A DNA stretch of 35,639 bases from Nitrososphaerales archaeon (GCA_030036955.1 JASHSF010000143.1:1-35639), one strand, 5' to 3'; shown: positions 1 through 8,219, counted from the first letter of the stretch. The notes: generated by a model not told the origin, from the letters alone. Numbers and translations are program-made.

Positions 1-555
1 CTGCCCCGTCCCATACCGGTTGTCCAGGAGGTACTTCGTTCTCGCTTCGTTTACAGTAATGACCGGATATTTCAACAGGTGATCCCTTTCCAAAGCAATC
101 AATCGTGCAGTCCCTGAGGTCGTCTCATCCGTTCCTCCCATACAACTATTTGCATCAGACTTTGCGTACGCGACATGCAGTTCTCCTCCGTCGTCGACTA
201 TGAGATCCGGATCGGAAAGTACTATCTCAGTAATCGCTCTTTTGTATTCCTTACTTGATTCCCCGCGTCTTGCCCTAACATCAATCTCTTCAGATTTCAG
301 AAAAGCAACAATCTCATCCTGACTTGATAGGGGGTTTGCCGCGGCTAGATGAATGTCGAGCCCTAGAGACTTGAGATAGGTAAGCAAAACAGCGGTCTCC
401 TTCGAAATGTGCAATGATGCCCCCAAGGTCATCCCCTCGAAGGGCTTTCCTCTCTTCTTCAGAACGTGTTGAGCGGCTAGGCGAAGGCCAGGCATGTTTT
501 GCTTTGCCCACTCGAACGATTTTCTACCTCGTTCAATGAGTTCGGAGTTTGGCAT
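1..555 (-). CDS. ahcY: S-adenosylhomocysteinase, N-terminal 185 residues (cut by window edge)
   Basis: Hydrolyses S-adenosylhomocysteine to adenosine and homocysteine with bound NAD, clearing the inhibitory product of SAM-dependent methylation in the cytoplasm. Translating the minus strand gives 185 codons ending exactly at base 1. Visible family motifs are DDGGELH (121-127), GTDETTSGT (141-149) and the end of the substrate-domain signature with K174, D178, N179 and YGTGQ (181-185), just before the NAD-binding Rossmann domain that lies off the left edge. The family is usually about 410-430 residues, so roughly 55% is missing. The ATG at 555 is the first in-frame start, 22 nt after the stop of the upstream deaminase gene. 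No Shine-Dalgarno is obvious, so it is probably expressed from the salvage operon. Confidence 0.95.
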   Translation of the reverse strand, partial: MPNSELIERGRKSFEWAKQNMPGLRLAAQHVLKKRGKPFEGMTLGASLHISKETAVLLTYLKSLGLDIHLAAANPLSSQDEIVAFLKSEEIDVRARRGESSKEYKRAITEIVLSDPDLIVDDGGELHVAYAKSDANSCMGGTDETTSGTARLIALERDHLLKYPVITVNEARTKYLLDNRYGTGQ

Positions 556-577
556 TGCGTGGGATGGCTCGAAGAGT

Positions 578-1969
578 CTAGGCAAGAGTCGGCGAAGATG
601 CCCTCAGCTCGGATATTGCTTCGTCTACTGCGCCAACCAAATTTTCCATGTTGATGGTTTTCAATTTCCGATTTTCTACGAGCAGTCGTCCGTCAACAAA
701 AACGTCGCGGACATCCCCACTTCTTGCTGCAAAAACTACGTGATTATATGGATCGTGGAAAGGCGTGGCAGATATTGTGGCAAGGTCTAGTACAACAAGA
801 TCTGCTTTCATGCCAGGAGCGAGTCGACCTGTATCGGGAAGGTGAAGTGAACGAGCTCCTCCCGCTGTCGCAAGATCGAATGCGGTTTTCGCGCCCAGAG
901 CCGTCGTATCGCCTTGGATTCCTTTCTGCAATAGCGAGGCGAACTTCACCGTTTCAAGCATATCGAGTGTGTTGTTTGAAGCAGGTCCGTCAGTCCCTAG
1001 GCTGACCGTAATCCCCTCAGCTATATCTCGGGGCAGATTAGCAACACCCATTCCGACCTTTAGATTGGACACCGGGCATGAAGCTATCGACGCCCCCGTC
1101 CTTTTGAATGCTGCAAAATCGTCGTCAAGAAGATGGATTGCGTGAGCGGCGATCGTGTCTCTTGTAAGCACCCCAAGTGAATCCAAATATGCAGCAATAC
1201 CATTACGCGCTGAAACCTTGTACTTCTCCTGAATCTCATTCGCTTCAGTCGTTGCCTCGGCGACGTGAATGGTACTTAAGATGCGATAGATTCCTCCATG
1301 TTTTTCATTCAACTCATAGCGCAGGGCTTCAAGCTCCTTCAAAAGTGACGGCGAACAACTGTAGGGAGAATGAGCGCCCGTAGCGATTCTGATTCTTCCT
1401 CTATCTTTCCCGTGCCACGTCTCAACAAATTCTTTCGTCAGTTTGAGCGCTTGCTCCGCAGTCCAATCAAAAACTCCATGTGAAAACGTTCCTCTGATTC
1501 CCACATTGAAGGCAGCTGAAGCCTCGCTACCGGATGGATCGAAGAAATAATTCGAGTTAACATTAGTCGTGCCGCTAAGCAAACACTCCGCAGCACCAAC
1601 CGCCGCACCTACCTCGATCTGCCAAGGCTTCAAATTCGCCTCCAAAGGCCAGATTTTGTCTCTGAGCCAGCTGAGTAGGGGCAGATCTTCAGCGAGGCCT
1701 CTCAGCAAAGTCATCGCGATATGCGAATGGTTGTTAACAAAGCCAGGCATGACAAGGAGCTTTCTCGCGCTTAATGCAATCTCGGCGGCATCAAACTTTT
1801 CCTTGATTTCAGATTTCGGACCAATTGCCTCGATATTGCCAGTCTCTGAAATCAGGAGACTGGTATTCTTTCTAGGACCTTCGGCCGCGATAATAACAGC
1901 AGCATCTTCGATGAGCGTCGATCTACGTTTTTCCGCGGGGACGTAGCACGAATTTACTTTTGCTGTCAA
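578..1969 (-). CDS. mtaD: MTA/SAH deaminase-type amidohydrolase
   Basis: 463-residue metal-dependent hydrolase of the ATZ/TRZ (cytosine-deaminase-like) superfamily, which commonly deaminates S-adenosylhomocysteine, 5'-methylthioadenosine or 5'-deoxyadenosine. Visible metal and catalytic residues are NHSH (80-83, the HxH motif), H200 in GAHSPYS, H235 and E238 in HVAEAT, AHAIHL (275-280) and D327 in GTDGPASNN. The order and spacing are those of the MtaD family. Lying between MTA phosphorylase and SAH hydrolase supports a SAM by-product substrate, but guanine- or triazine-type specificity cannot be excluded from sequence alone. The start is TTG (1969-1967), overlapping the TGA stop of the upstream gene as TTGA, which suggests translational coupling. 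Confidence 0.9.
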   Translation of the reverse strand: MTAKVNSCYVPAEKRRSTLIEDAAVIIAAEGPRKNTSLLISETGNIEAIGPKSEIKEKFDAAEIALSARKLLVMPGFVNNHSHIAMTLLRGLAEDLPLLSWLRDKIWPLEANLKPWQIEVGAAVGAAECLLSGTTNVNSNYFFDPSGSEASAAFNVGIRGTFSHGVFDWTAEQALKLTKEFVETWHGKDRGRIRIATGAHSPYSCSPSLLKELEALRYELNEKHGGIYRILSTIHVAEATTEANEIQEKYKVSARNGIAAYLDSLGVLTRDTIAAHAIHLLDDDFAAFKRTGASIASCPVSNLKVGMGVANLPRDIAEGITVSLGTDGPASNNTLDMLETVKFASLLQKGIQGDTTALGAKTAFDLATAGGARSLHLPDTGRLAPGMKADLVVLDLATISATPFHDPYNHVVFAARSGDVRDVFVDGRLLVENRKLKTINMENLVGAVDEAISELRASSPTLA

Positions 1970-2778
1970 TTGGAAGTTATCAGCTCTTCCATCGCGTTGT
2001 CAATAATGGTTTTGATTCGGCCTTCGTGATTTTTCATCGCAAGTAACACTTCTTCGTTTGAAATCTTGTCCTGCATCCCGGCTGCCCTGTTTGTCACAAA
2101 GCATAGAGTGGCGTATGGAATTCCGAGTTCGTTTGCGAGTACTACTTCGGGGACTCCGGTCATGCCTACAACATCACCGCCGAACTTTCTGTACATGGCG
2201 ATTTCAGCAGGTGTTTCAAATCTCGGACCCTCAGTACAAACGTAAGTACCGCGAGTAATTACGTTCTTGACTTTGTTTCTATTCAAGCTAGATATCAATA
2301 CCTTCCTAATCCTCTTTGAATATGGGTTGGTCATATCTGTGTGCGTAAAGCACTCGCCGACGGTGCCAAACATAGTTGCTGCTCTTCGAGTCGTCTGGTC
2401 GATGAACTGATCTATTACGACGTAACTGCCAACTGGTATTTTTGGATCAATCGCTCCGACTGAAGATGTCGCGATAATGAGATCAGTTTTCTTAGCTACA
2501 AAGGCTGCAAGGTTTGCTCTGTAGTTTATGAGATGTGGCGGCAGGGAGTGCGTCGCACCGTGCCGCAACAGCAGATAGATTGTTGCGTTCCTACCCCTAG
2601 AGTCAAATGCAACTTCCGAGAGTTCCGCGGATCCGTAATCCGTTTCGATCGTTTCCTTTTTCAGAATGTTTCGAGCATAGAGATTATACAAGCCAGTTCC
2701 AAGTATTAAGCCAATTCGAAGTCCCGAATTTGACTCTCTGGATACCGGGCCCCTGGAGGACTTTGGCAATGTTTGCAA
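1966..2778 (-). CDS. mtnP: 5'-methylthioadenosine phosphorylase (PNP/MTAP family)
   Basis: Phosphorolyses methylthioadenosine (or a related purine nucleoside) to free base and sugar 1-phosphate, first step of MTA salvage. The 270-residue product has the PNP/MTAP phosphate and ribose signature: GTGLY (27-31), RHG (72-74), PPH (80-82) and NYRAN (85-89). A late EGPRFET motif and GMTGVPEVVLA match the MTAP class. The listed start is TTG at 2778. A second TTG three codons on (2769) sits about 26 nt from a TATA-like box at 2791-2804, so translation may really begin there on a leaderless message. First gene of the minus-strand salvage operon, overlapping the deaminase by 4 nt. Exact nucleoside preference (MTA versus inosine/guanosine) is inferred. 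Confidence 0.9.
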   Translation of the reverse strand: MQTLPKSSRGPVSRESNSGLRIGLILGTGLYNLYARNILKKETIETDYGSAELSEVAFDSRGRNATIYLLLRHGATHSLPPHLINYRANLAAFVAKKTDLIIATSSVGAIDPKIPVGSYVVIDQFIDQTTRRAATMFGTVGECFTHTDMTNPYSKRIRKVLISSLNRNKVKNVITRGTYVCTEGPRFETPAEIAMYRKFGGDVVGMTGVPEVVLANELGIPYATLCFVTNRAAGMQDKISNEEVLLAMKNHEGRIKTIIDNAMEELITSN

Positions 2779-2790
2779 CTTGTAAGAACC

Positions 2791-2804
2791 GGATTATTTA
2801 AGCC
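2791..2804 (-). promoter_or_regulatory. TATA box of the mtnP-mtaD-ahcY operon
   Basis: Read on the minus strand this is GGCTTAAATAATCC, an archaeal TATA-like element. Its centre lies about 20 nt before the first TTG and about 29 nt before the second TTG of mtnP. Confidence 0.5.
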
Positions 2805-2904
2805 GCAAGATTATCTCACGCAGTTTTCTTCCGACCTGCGGACATTTCCCAGATAGCCATATACGAAAGAACGCGGAATTGTAAAACAACAATTACCGAA
2901 CTAA

Positions 2905-3234
2905 ATGGGAAAATCAGCTTTGGAAGCGGAAAAGCAGTACATCGCAAGAAAGATAAAGTGGCACGATGCCGTGCTGGTAAATATTTGCGACGAAGAGTTG
3001 CTTGGCACTACGGTCAAAGGCGGTGAGGTCGATATTCAGATTTCTCGGGAATATTTTGGAGCGGATAAAGTCGACGAAAACGACGCAATAGGTCTAGTCA
3101 AAGAATCGACCATTGTAAATCTGGCAGGATCAAGAATTGTGGAAAAGGTCTTATCGGCAAATTTGGCTACGCCTCTAGCGGTTAAGCAAGTCGGAAATAT
3201 TTCGTTCCTTATGATCTATAAATTTACTCATTGA
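2905..3234 (+). CDS. DUF424 family protein
   Basis: 109-residue archaeal protein of the DUF424 family. Recognisable family features are the LVNICDEELLG segment near residue 25, the REYFGADKVDENDAIGLVKES stretch in the middle (family pattern: aromatic-G, then acidic and AI/AL) and the IVNLAGSRIVEKVLS helix. The biochemical role is not established; the family is archaeal and often lies beside translation and RNA genes, as here ahead of RIO1 and a KH protein. ATG start; the stop TGA overlaps the TTG of the RIO1 gene (TTGA), implying coupled translation. A weak TATA-like CCATATACG lies at 2857-2865. The 126-nt spacer to mtnP is a divergent promoter region. Confidence 0.8.
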   Translation: MGKSALEAEKQYIARKIKWHDAVLVNICDEELLGTTVKGGEVDIQISREYFGADKVDENDAIGLVKESTIVNLAGSRIVEKVLSANLATPLAVKQVGNISFLMIYKFTH

Positions 3235-4163
3235 GCTATTTCTCCCGGGCTTCTCGACTGAACACTTCAAGAAGTCAGCTTGCCAGCGCTAAGCAAATTT
3301 CGAAAGAGGCAGGAGTTTTGAGAAAACATCTCCAGGAGAGAGAAGAAGCGGACACTAGACAAGAAGCTGACGCTTATGCTAATGCGAGAAGACAAGCGGA
3401 GAGGATAGACAAGCGTGACCGAGTGATTCTGAAGAACGAAGAAGAGCGTAGTGTATTCGAAGAGGTATTCGATCGCCGCACTCTTATGACTCTGTACGAC
3501 ATTGCCAACAAGGGAGTTTACTCCCAGCTCAATGGCGTTGTCAGCACCGGCAAGGAAGCCCGGGTTTACTGGGGCGTAACTTCTGAGGGGGTGGATGTAG
3601 CAGTGAAGATATACCTAGTAGCATCCTCGGATTTCAAGAGACGTGCTCAGTATGTTGTGGGAGATCCACGCTTCACCAATTTCCGCCGGGATAGTAGGGG
3701 AATAGCCGAGCTCTGGGCAAGAAAAGAGTTCACAAACCTTACCCAATCTTACGAAGCCGGGGTTTCAGTTCCGAAACCCGGGATGCACGAGGGCAATGTC
3801 TTAACAATGCAGTTCATAGGCGAAAATGGCGTCCCTGCACCAAAGCTAACGGAAACAGATGTAACAAAAAGTGACTACCTTGATGTTGTCAAGCAAATGA
3901 AAATACTCTTTTCGAAAGCCGAAATAGTTCACGCGGATCTATCGGAATACAATATCTTCAAGCTTGACAGGAAAGTCTATTTGTTTGATTTCGGGTCTGC
4001 AGTTTCCGTTCAGCATCCCCTCGCGAGGGATTTTTTGAAAAGGGACATTTACAATCTGAATCACTTTTTCGAAAAGAGAGGCATTACTACACTGGACGAA
4101 TTGTCTCTTTTGTCCAAATTCAAGTTCAAGAAAAGTAAGTTGTCTGAAACCACTGACGAATAA
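3231..4163 (+). CDS. rio1: RIO1-type serine kinase/ATPase
   Basis: Atypical protein kinase needed for late maturation of the small ribosomal subunit in eukaryotes, and universal in archaea. The 310-residue product has a charged N-terminal helix (about 20-75), the RIO flexible P-loop STGKEA (105-110), the ATP-anchoring lysine K126 in VAVKIY, the catalytic loop HADLSEYN (234-241, D236 and N241) and the metal-binding aspartate D253 in LFDFGSAV. The last motif resembles the DFG of ordinary kinases. Start is TTG at 3231, overlapping the DUF424 stop. One nucleotide separates its stop from the KH-protein gene, and the pairing with a Dim2-like KH protein matches the conserved archaeal RIO1-KH pair acting in 16S rRNA maturation. 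Confidence 0.95.
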   Translation: MSYFSRASRLNTSRSQLASAKQISKEAGVLRKHLQEREEADTRQEADAYANARRQAERIDKRDRVILKNEEERSVFEEVFDRRTLMTLYDIANKGVYSQLNGVVSTGKEARVYWGVTSEGVDVAVKIYLVASSDFKRRAQYVVGDPRFTNFRRDSRGIAELWARKEFTNLTQSYEAGVSVPKPGMHEGNVLTMQFIGENGVPAPKLTETDVTKSDYLDVVKQMKILFSKAEIVHADLSEYNIFKLDRKVYLFDFGSAVSVQHPLARDFLKRDIYNLNHFFEKRGITTLDELSLLSKFKFKKSKLSETTDE

Positions 4164-4164
4164 T

Positions 4165-4764
4165 ATGGCTGATAATCCCATTTCCTTCCAATCTATCAAA
4201 GTCCCGCTCGAGCGCATCGGCGTTCTAGTAGGCAAGGAAGGGGCAGTAAAGTTAGAAATCGAGAAGAGATGCTCGGTAAAGCTTGACATTGACGGGGAGT
4301 CTGGAGATGCCAGAATTTCTTTTGGAGCGGACTCAATATCGGAGGGTCAGGCGTTCAAGGCTCAAGAAGTGGTTTCAGCAATCGCTCGAGGCTTCTCTCC
4401 GGGCAGGGCATTTGCGCTCCTAGATGAGAACAAATCTCTTTCAGTCATTGACCTGAGGGAATACGCCGGGAAATCAGAGAATTCCCTCGCTCGAATAAAA
4501 TCAAGGCTCATTGGCTCGGACGGCAAAGCTAGAAAATTGATTGAGCAGCTTTCGGGGACCGAAGTCTCAATTTTCGGGCACACCGCATCGATCATCGGGG
4601 AAAGTCCAAAGTCAAAAGTTGCAGAAGAAGCGATCATAAAACTTGCATCGGGTGGAACACATAAAGCTGCGTATCAAATGCTCCAAAAGTACAGATCGAA
4701 ACAGAAATTAGAACGATTACAGCTTTGGGAATCACAAAAACCCCCAGAAGAAAGAGATTATTGA
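4165..4764 (+). CDS. Two-KH-domain RNA-binding protein, archaeal Dim2/Pno1-like
   Basis: 199-residue protein with two KH domains. The first GxxG loop is GKEG (23-26), following I-x-V-P-L-x-R-I. The second is GSDG (117-120) in RLIGSDGKARKLIE, with the degenerate C-terminal half typical of Dim2/Pno1. The C-terminal SGGTHKAAYQML... segment and the basic tail also fit this family. Archaeal and eukaryotic homologues bind the 3' end of pre-16S/18S rRNA and assist Nob1 cleavage. The gene starts one nucleotide after the rio1 stop, so the two are surely co-transcribed. A T-rich run about 60 nt downstream may end the transcript. Confidence 0.9.
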   Translation: MADNPISFQSIKVPLERIGVLVGKEGAVKLEIEKRCSVKLDIDGESGDARISFGADSISEGQAFKAQEVVSAIARGFSPGRAFALLDENKSLSVIDLREYAGKSENSLARIKSRLIGSDGKARKLIEQLSGTEVSIFGHTASIIGESPKSKVAEEAIIKLASGGTHKAAYQMLQKYRSKQKLERLQLWESQKPPEERDY

Positions 4765-4820
4765 TCGATTCTTAGGGAACGGTTTATTACATAACGACGC
4801 CGAATCCCTGCCCCTGACGC

Positions 4821-4830
4821 AATTTTTTCT
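4821..4830 (+). terminator. T-run after the DUF424-rio1-KH operon
   Basis: A run of six T residues (4823-4828) lies in the 180-nt gap between the KH gene and topVIB. Archaeal termination often needs only T-rich stretches, so this is a plausible terminator. No stable hairpin was seen. Confidence 0.35.
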
Positions 4831-4909
4831 TAGTCAGTTTGAAATTTTGGGATGGTAAATTGTTATTTTTCGGTGACTTTGGTTCAGGATCTTTCTTTTT
4901 CGCCGTACA

Positions 4910-4920
4910 GAGATAATTAG
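4910..4920 (+). promoter_or_regulatory. Probable TATA box of topVIB
   Basis: AT-rich GATAATTAG centred near 4915 predicts initiation about 4941, just before the ATG at 4945. A second candidate, CGTTTAAGG (4925-4933), is too close to the start codon to place a transcript before it. Confidence 0.35.
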
Positions 4921-4944
4921 AAATCGTTTAAGGTCTGTTACGTC

Positions 4945-6687
4945 ATGGTCGCTGCAACTACCCAGAAAGTAACTTACTCTGAAATTTCTCCGTCCGAGTT
5001 TTTCTACAGAAACCGGGACCTTGCGGGATTTAGCAATCCGTCCCGTGCACTTTATACCTCGGTCAGAGAACTAGTCGAAAATAGCCTCGATGCCTGCGAG
5101 CAAGCTTCCATCCTCCCCGAAATTGTCTGCAAGATAGAGCTCGCAACGGAAGCGAACAGTTCTACGGGGGACCAGCTTCGATATGTAATCACAATTTCAG
5201 ACAATGGGCCGGGGATAGAGGCAAAACATCTGCCAAATGCTTTTGGCCGGGTTTTCTACGGTTCGAAGTACAAGCTCAAGCAATCTCGCGGAATGTTCGG
5301 GATGGGTGGGACAATGGCCATACTTTACGCTCAAATAACCACTAACAAGCCAGTTACGATTTCATCATGCTTCGACGAAAAAACGACCCATACGATGGAT
5401 ATGCTGATTGACATCCAGGAGAACAAACCTATCATATTACGGCACAGCACTGAAGATTCCGGTGGAAAAACTGGCACCTCAGTTCGCTTGACTCTTATGG
5501 GCGACTACTTGCGCGCAGCACAAAAGATACAAGATTATTTCAAGCAGACGGCTGTAGTCACGCCATACGCGAACATTACGATAGTTGATCCCGAGGGACG
5601 CGAATCAAAATACGTACGCGCCACTACCGTGACACCTGCCCCGCCGACTGAAACTCTCCCTCATCCATACGGCATCGACGTCGAAGCTCTACGAAGGCTC
5701 ATAAAAATCTCGCAGGAGCAGACTCTTACGAAATTCATGACAAGCAACTTTCACAGGGTAGGCGAAAAAACGGCCAACAAGTTTCTTTCCTTCGCAGGCT
5801 TCGAGAAAAGCATGAAGCCCAAAGCCCTAACAAATGAGGACGTCGTAAGGTTCGTGAACTCGCTCCACCAGTTCGGCGAATTTCTCCCACCCGACGCATC
5901 CTGCCTCTCCCCTCTAGGTGATGAAATAATGAAAGCCGGGATAATGAAAGAGCTCCAGCCGGAATTCATCGAAATGTCAATCCGTCCTCCATCGGCGTAC
6001 TCAGGCTTCCCGTTCATAGTGGAAGTCGGCATAGCATATGGCGGTAAAATCATTCCCCAGGGGATTAGACTACTTCGTTTTGCCAACCGAATTCCTCTTC
6101 TCTACGACGAGGCAAACGACGTCGCATTCAAGGTCGTAAACGAGGAAATTGACTGGAAGCACTACAGAATACCCCAGGACGCGCCACTCGCGATTATCAC
6201 ACACGTATGTTCAACCAAAGTCCCCTACAAGACAGTAGGCAAAGAGTACCTTGCTGACCGCCCGGAGCTCGAAAGGGAGCTCAAGAATGCGAGCCGCGAT
6301 ATTCTGCGTAAACTTTCGACATTTCTCGCGCACAAGGGGTCAATGGAATTCCAGAAGAAGAGGATGAACATTTACGGAAAGTACCTCCCGCTTATCGCGC
6401 GCTTTTCTAGCGAGCTGGCAGGTATCAAGACTTACCCCAATTACAAACAGCTATTGAAGAGTCAGGAGATTGAAGAAGCAGGCGAGGAGTCTGTCGAAGT
6501 TGATCTGGCAGAAAGTCCCCCCCAAGCCGAGGAGGCTCCGTCAGAGGAAATCTTCACAAAGCCGGGGGATAGCGCTATTGACGAGAGCGCTGAAAAGAAA
6601 AATTCTCGGATCACAAAAACCGCAAAGAGCGAAAAAGTGAAGGACAATGGTCAGCAAAGCCTCGAAAAATTTGGCGGCAGCACGTAA
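4945..6687 (+). CDS. top6B: DNA topoisomerase VI subunit B
   Basis: ATPase subunit of the A2B2 type IIB topoisomerase that relaxes supercoils and decatenates DNA. GHKL ATPase motifs are clear: RELVENSLDA (41-50, N-box E and N), DNGPG (86-90, Mg/adenine-binding loop) and GMFGMGG (116-122, lid glycines). A helix-two-turn-helix-like region and a transducer domain follow up to about residue 510. The protein is 580 residues, longer than crenarchaeal homologues near 530. The extra part is an acidic, low-complexity tail (about 510-565) ending in a short basic stretch and Q570-x-x-L573-x-x-F576, which resembles a PCNA-interacting PIP box. The last 13 residues and stop are encoded inside the start of top6A. 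Confidence 0.97.
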   Translation: MVAATTQKVTYSEISPSEFFYRNRDLAGFSNPSRALYTSVRELVENSLDACEQASILPEIVCKIELATEANSSTGDQLRYVITISDNGPGIEAKHLPNAFGRVFYGSKYKLKQSRGMFGMGGTMAILYAQITTNKPVTISSCFDEKTTHTMDMLIDIQENKPIILRHSTEDSGGKTGTSVRLTLMGDYLRAAQKIQDYFKQTAVVTPYANITIVDPEGRESKYVRATTVTPAPPTETLPHPYGIDVEALRRLIKISQEQTLTKFMTSNFHRVGEKTANKFLSFAGFEKSMKPKALTNEDVVRFVNSLHQFGEFLPPDASCLSPLGDEIMKAGIMKELQPEFIEMSIRPPSAYSGFPFIVEVGIAYGGKIIPQGIRLLRFANRIPLLYDEANDVAFKVVNEEIDWKHYRIPQDAPLAIITHVCSTKVPYKTVGKEYLADRPELERELKNASRDILRKLSTFLAHKGSMEFQKKRMNIYGKYLPLIARFSSELAGIKTYPNYKQLLKSQEIEEAGEESVEVDLAESPPQAEEAPSEEIFTKPGDSAIDESAEKKNSRITKTAKSEKVKDNGQQSLEKFGGST

Positions 6688-7744
6688 GAAGGAGCTCCTG
6701 GTGGCCCTAAAGCAATTAGGGCAAAAAACCTACGATGAAGTAAATTCAGGCGCCTTTCCGCAATTTACCTTCCCCAGTCGATCGGTAAGCAACATTGTAT
6801 ATGATCCAAAACTGAAACAGTATATCCTGGGGAAGACTGCGGTCAAGCGCTCGGCTGGAAACATCAAACACATTCGGCCTTTTACTCAGCTCCTTTGGCT
6901 CGCGTTCTTCGCCGACAAGCTGGTAAACGAGGGCAAGACGAGCACGCTCCGAGACGTATACTATTCTTCCCAAGCTTACAACATGGAGTTTGTTGATCAA
7001 GCAGAGTCGGACGAAATTATTACCGATCTTGAGGCCGTCTTGTCAAGGGCCAGGGAGGAGATCAAGATCTATCCCGAGGAACGCAGTGCCATATTCGGCG
7101 ATCTCACTATAGAATACACCGTTCCGGGTTATGAAGGAAACCGCCTAAACCTTTCTTCGCACCCAGACGGATATCTAATTGGGCCGTCTCTCAGCACGGC
7201 TGAATTCGTGGACACATCTGCGGAAATGATAATCGCAGTCGAAAAGGGTGGCATCTTTACCAGGTTTGTCGAGGAAAAAGTGCACAAGAAGTACAAAGCC
7301 ATCCTAATCGATACCGCAGGGCAACCTCCAAGGTCTACTAGGTTCATGCTGAAAAGACTCAACAAGGAACTCAATCTACCGGTCTACATCATGAGCGACG
7401 GGGACGTTTATGGTGAACACATCGCCATGGTAATTATCTCAGGTTCCGCGAATGCCGCGCATCTGCGTGACCTGACTGTATCAACCGCGAAGTGGGTTGG
7501 AGTCTGGGCTTCGGATATTGTAAAATACAAACTCCCGACGGACCCGATGACTGAAGCTGACATCAAACGGGCGCAGGAACTTCGAAAGGATCCACGGTAC
7601 ACAGGGGGAGTATGGCAAAGAGAACTTGACATTTTCCTAAAGATAAAACGCAAGAGCGAGCTTGAAGCGTTCTCCAAGTACGGGCTCACCTTCATAGTTG
7701 ACAACTACCTGAAGGAGAAGATGGCCGAGGCAAAGTCCCTCTAG
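6647..7744 (+). CDS. top6A: DNA topoisomerase VI subunit A (Spo11-like)
   Basis: DNA-cleaving subunit of TopoVI, 365 residues. The 5Y-CAP/winged-helix domain carries the catalytic-tyrosine motif LRDVYYSS (101-108; Y105/Y106, one of which makes the covalent DNA link). The Toprim fold follows with E199 in AVEKGG and D251/D253 in DGDVYG. Most homologues have a proline where V254 lies, a mild departure that leaves both metal-binding aspartates intact. The ATG at 6647 lies 41 nt inside top6B in another frame, so the subunits are encoded as an overlapping, probably translationally coupled pair. A later start would remove the basic N-terminus but not a conserved domain, so the start is moderately certain. 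Confidence 0.97.
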   Translation: MVSKASKNLAAARKKELLVALKQLGQKTYDEVNSGAFPQFTFPSRSVSNIVYDPKLKQYILGKTAVKRSAGNIKHIRPFTQLLWLAFFADKLVNEGKTSTLRDVYYSSQAYNMEFVDQAESDEIITDLEAVLSRAREEIKIYPEERSAIFGDLTIEYTVPGYEGNRLNLSSHPDGYLIGPSLSTAEFVDTSAEMIIAVEKGGIFTRFVEEKVHKKYKAILIDTAGQPPRSTRFMLKRLNKELNLPVYIMSDGDVYGEHIAMVIISGSANAAHLRDLTVSTAKWVGVWASDIVKYKLPTDPMTEADIKRAQELRKDPRYTGGVWQRELDIFLKIKRKSELEAFSKYGLTFIVDNYLKEKMAEAKSL

Positions 7745-7758
7745 GGACGCGCAAAAGT

Positions 7759-7767
7759 GTTTATAGC
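7759..7767 (+). promoter_or_regulatory. TATA box of the small membrane protein gene
   Basis: GTTTATAGC, about 50 nt before the ATG at 7812, predicts initiation near 7789 and a short leader of about 23 nt containing GAAAGG. Confidence 0.45.
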
Positions 7768-7811
7768 TTCCTTTATCGAATTTTCACAGATTCCGAAAGG
7801 TTAAATCAACT

Positions 7812-8015
7812 ATGGCAAAAGCGCTGAAGACCTCACAACAACGGATTGATGCGATGCTTAGAGTAATCGCTCTCGTGTGCATCGTAATAGGTGGTGTCTT
7901 TGCCTACTTTATCACTCAGACTGCTCTAATACCTCAGCTCTATCCAATCTTTTACTTCATGGCCGCGTTGCTGATATTCGCAGGTATCGTAGTCCTCATA
8001 GCCCGATTCGAGTAG
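7812..8015 (+). CDS. Small two-helix membrane protein, unknown function
   Basis: 67-residue protein. A basic amphipathic N-terminus (1-17, MAKALKTSQQ then IDAMLR) precedes two predicted membrane helices, about 18-36 (VIALVCIVIGGVFAYF) and 45-64 (YPIFYFMAALLIFAGIVVLI), ending RFE. No enzymatic motif or cysteine pair suggests a function. It follows topVI by 67 nt with its own TATA-like box. I do not recognise a named family; a lineage-specific membrane protein is the safest statement. Codon use looks like its neighbours and ATG start and stop are well placed, so it is likely real. Confidence 0.75.
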   Translation: MAKALKTSQQRIDAMLRVIALVCIVIGGVFAYFITQTALIPQLYPIFYFMAALLIFAGIVVLIARFE

Positions 8016-8095
8016 CCCCAGCGTCCAAGTAATAAATTTTCTTAACTTCCGACAAACGGTAAAAATCACGATCTTTCAACATTTTCAGTTGTCAG

Positions 8096-8219
8096 ATGAA
8101 ATCTACTCGATGGAGAAATTCGAAAAAACAAATCAAAATTGCTTTGATTGGAATCGGCAAACGACGGCGCTGATGCCGCTGAGATGTTACTAGATGTGGT
8201 ACGCGCGACAGCCGCTTGA
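8096..8219 (+). pseudogene. Possible short broken ORF before eS26
   Basis: An ATG at 8096 opens a 25-codon frame ending at TGA 8171-8173. The product has IKIALIGIG, a beta-strand plus glycine turn like the start of a Rossmann domain, followed by basic residues and stop. Reading one base differently at the AAA near 8159-8162 gives GNDGADAAEMLLDVVRATAA before a TGA at 8217-8219, a helix-like continuation. This may be a decayed gene start, a sequencing or assembly slip, or chance. No gene family is claimed. Confidence 0.15.

Noticed and set aside
314-511. 65-codon minus-strand ORF near the left edge
   Set aside because: Another frame over ahcY; the ahcY frame has the expected motifs.
5220-5330. 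Reading TopoVI-B as MutL or gyrase B
   Set aside because: The paired Spo11-like subunit and the TopoVI-B N-terminus exclude these GHKL relatives.
8090-8185. C/D-box small RNA in the topVI-eS26 gap
   Set aside because: AGATGA- and CTGA-like strings occur, but the C box lacks the TGATGA core, spacing is too long and no paired C'/D' boxes were found.
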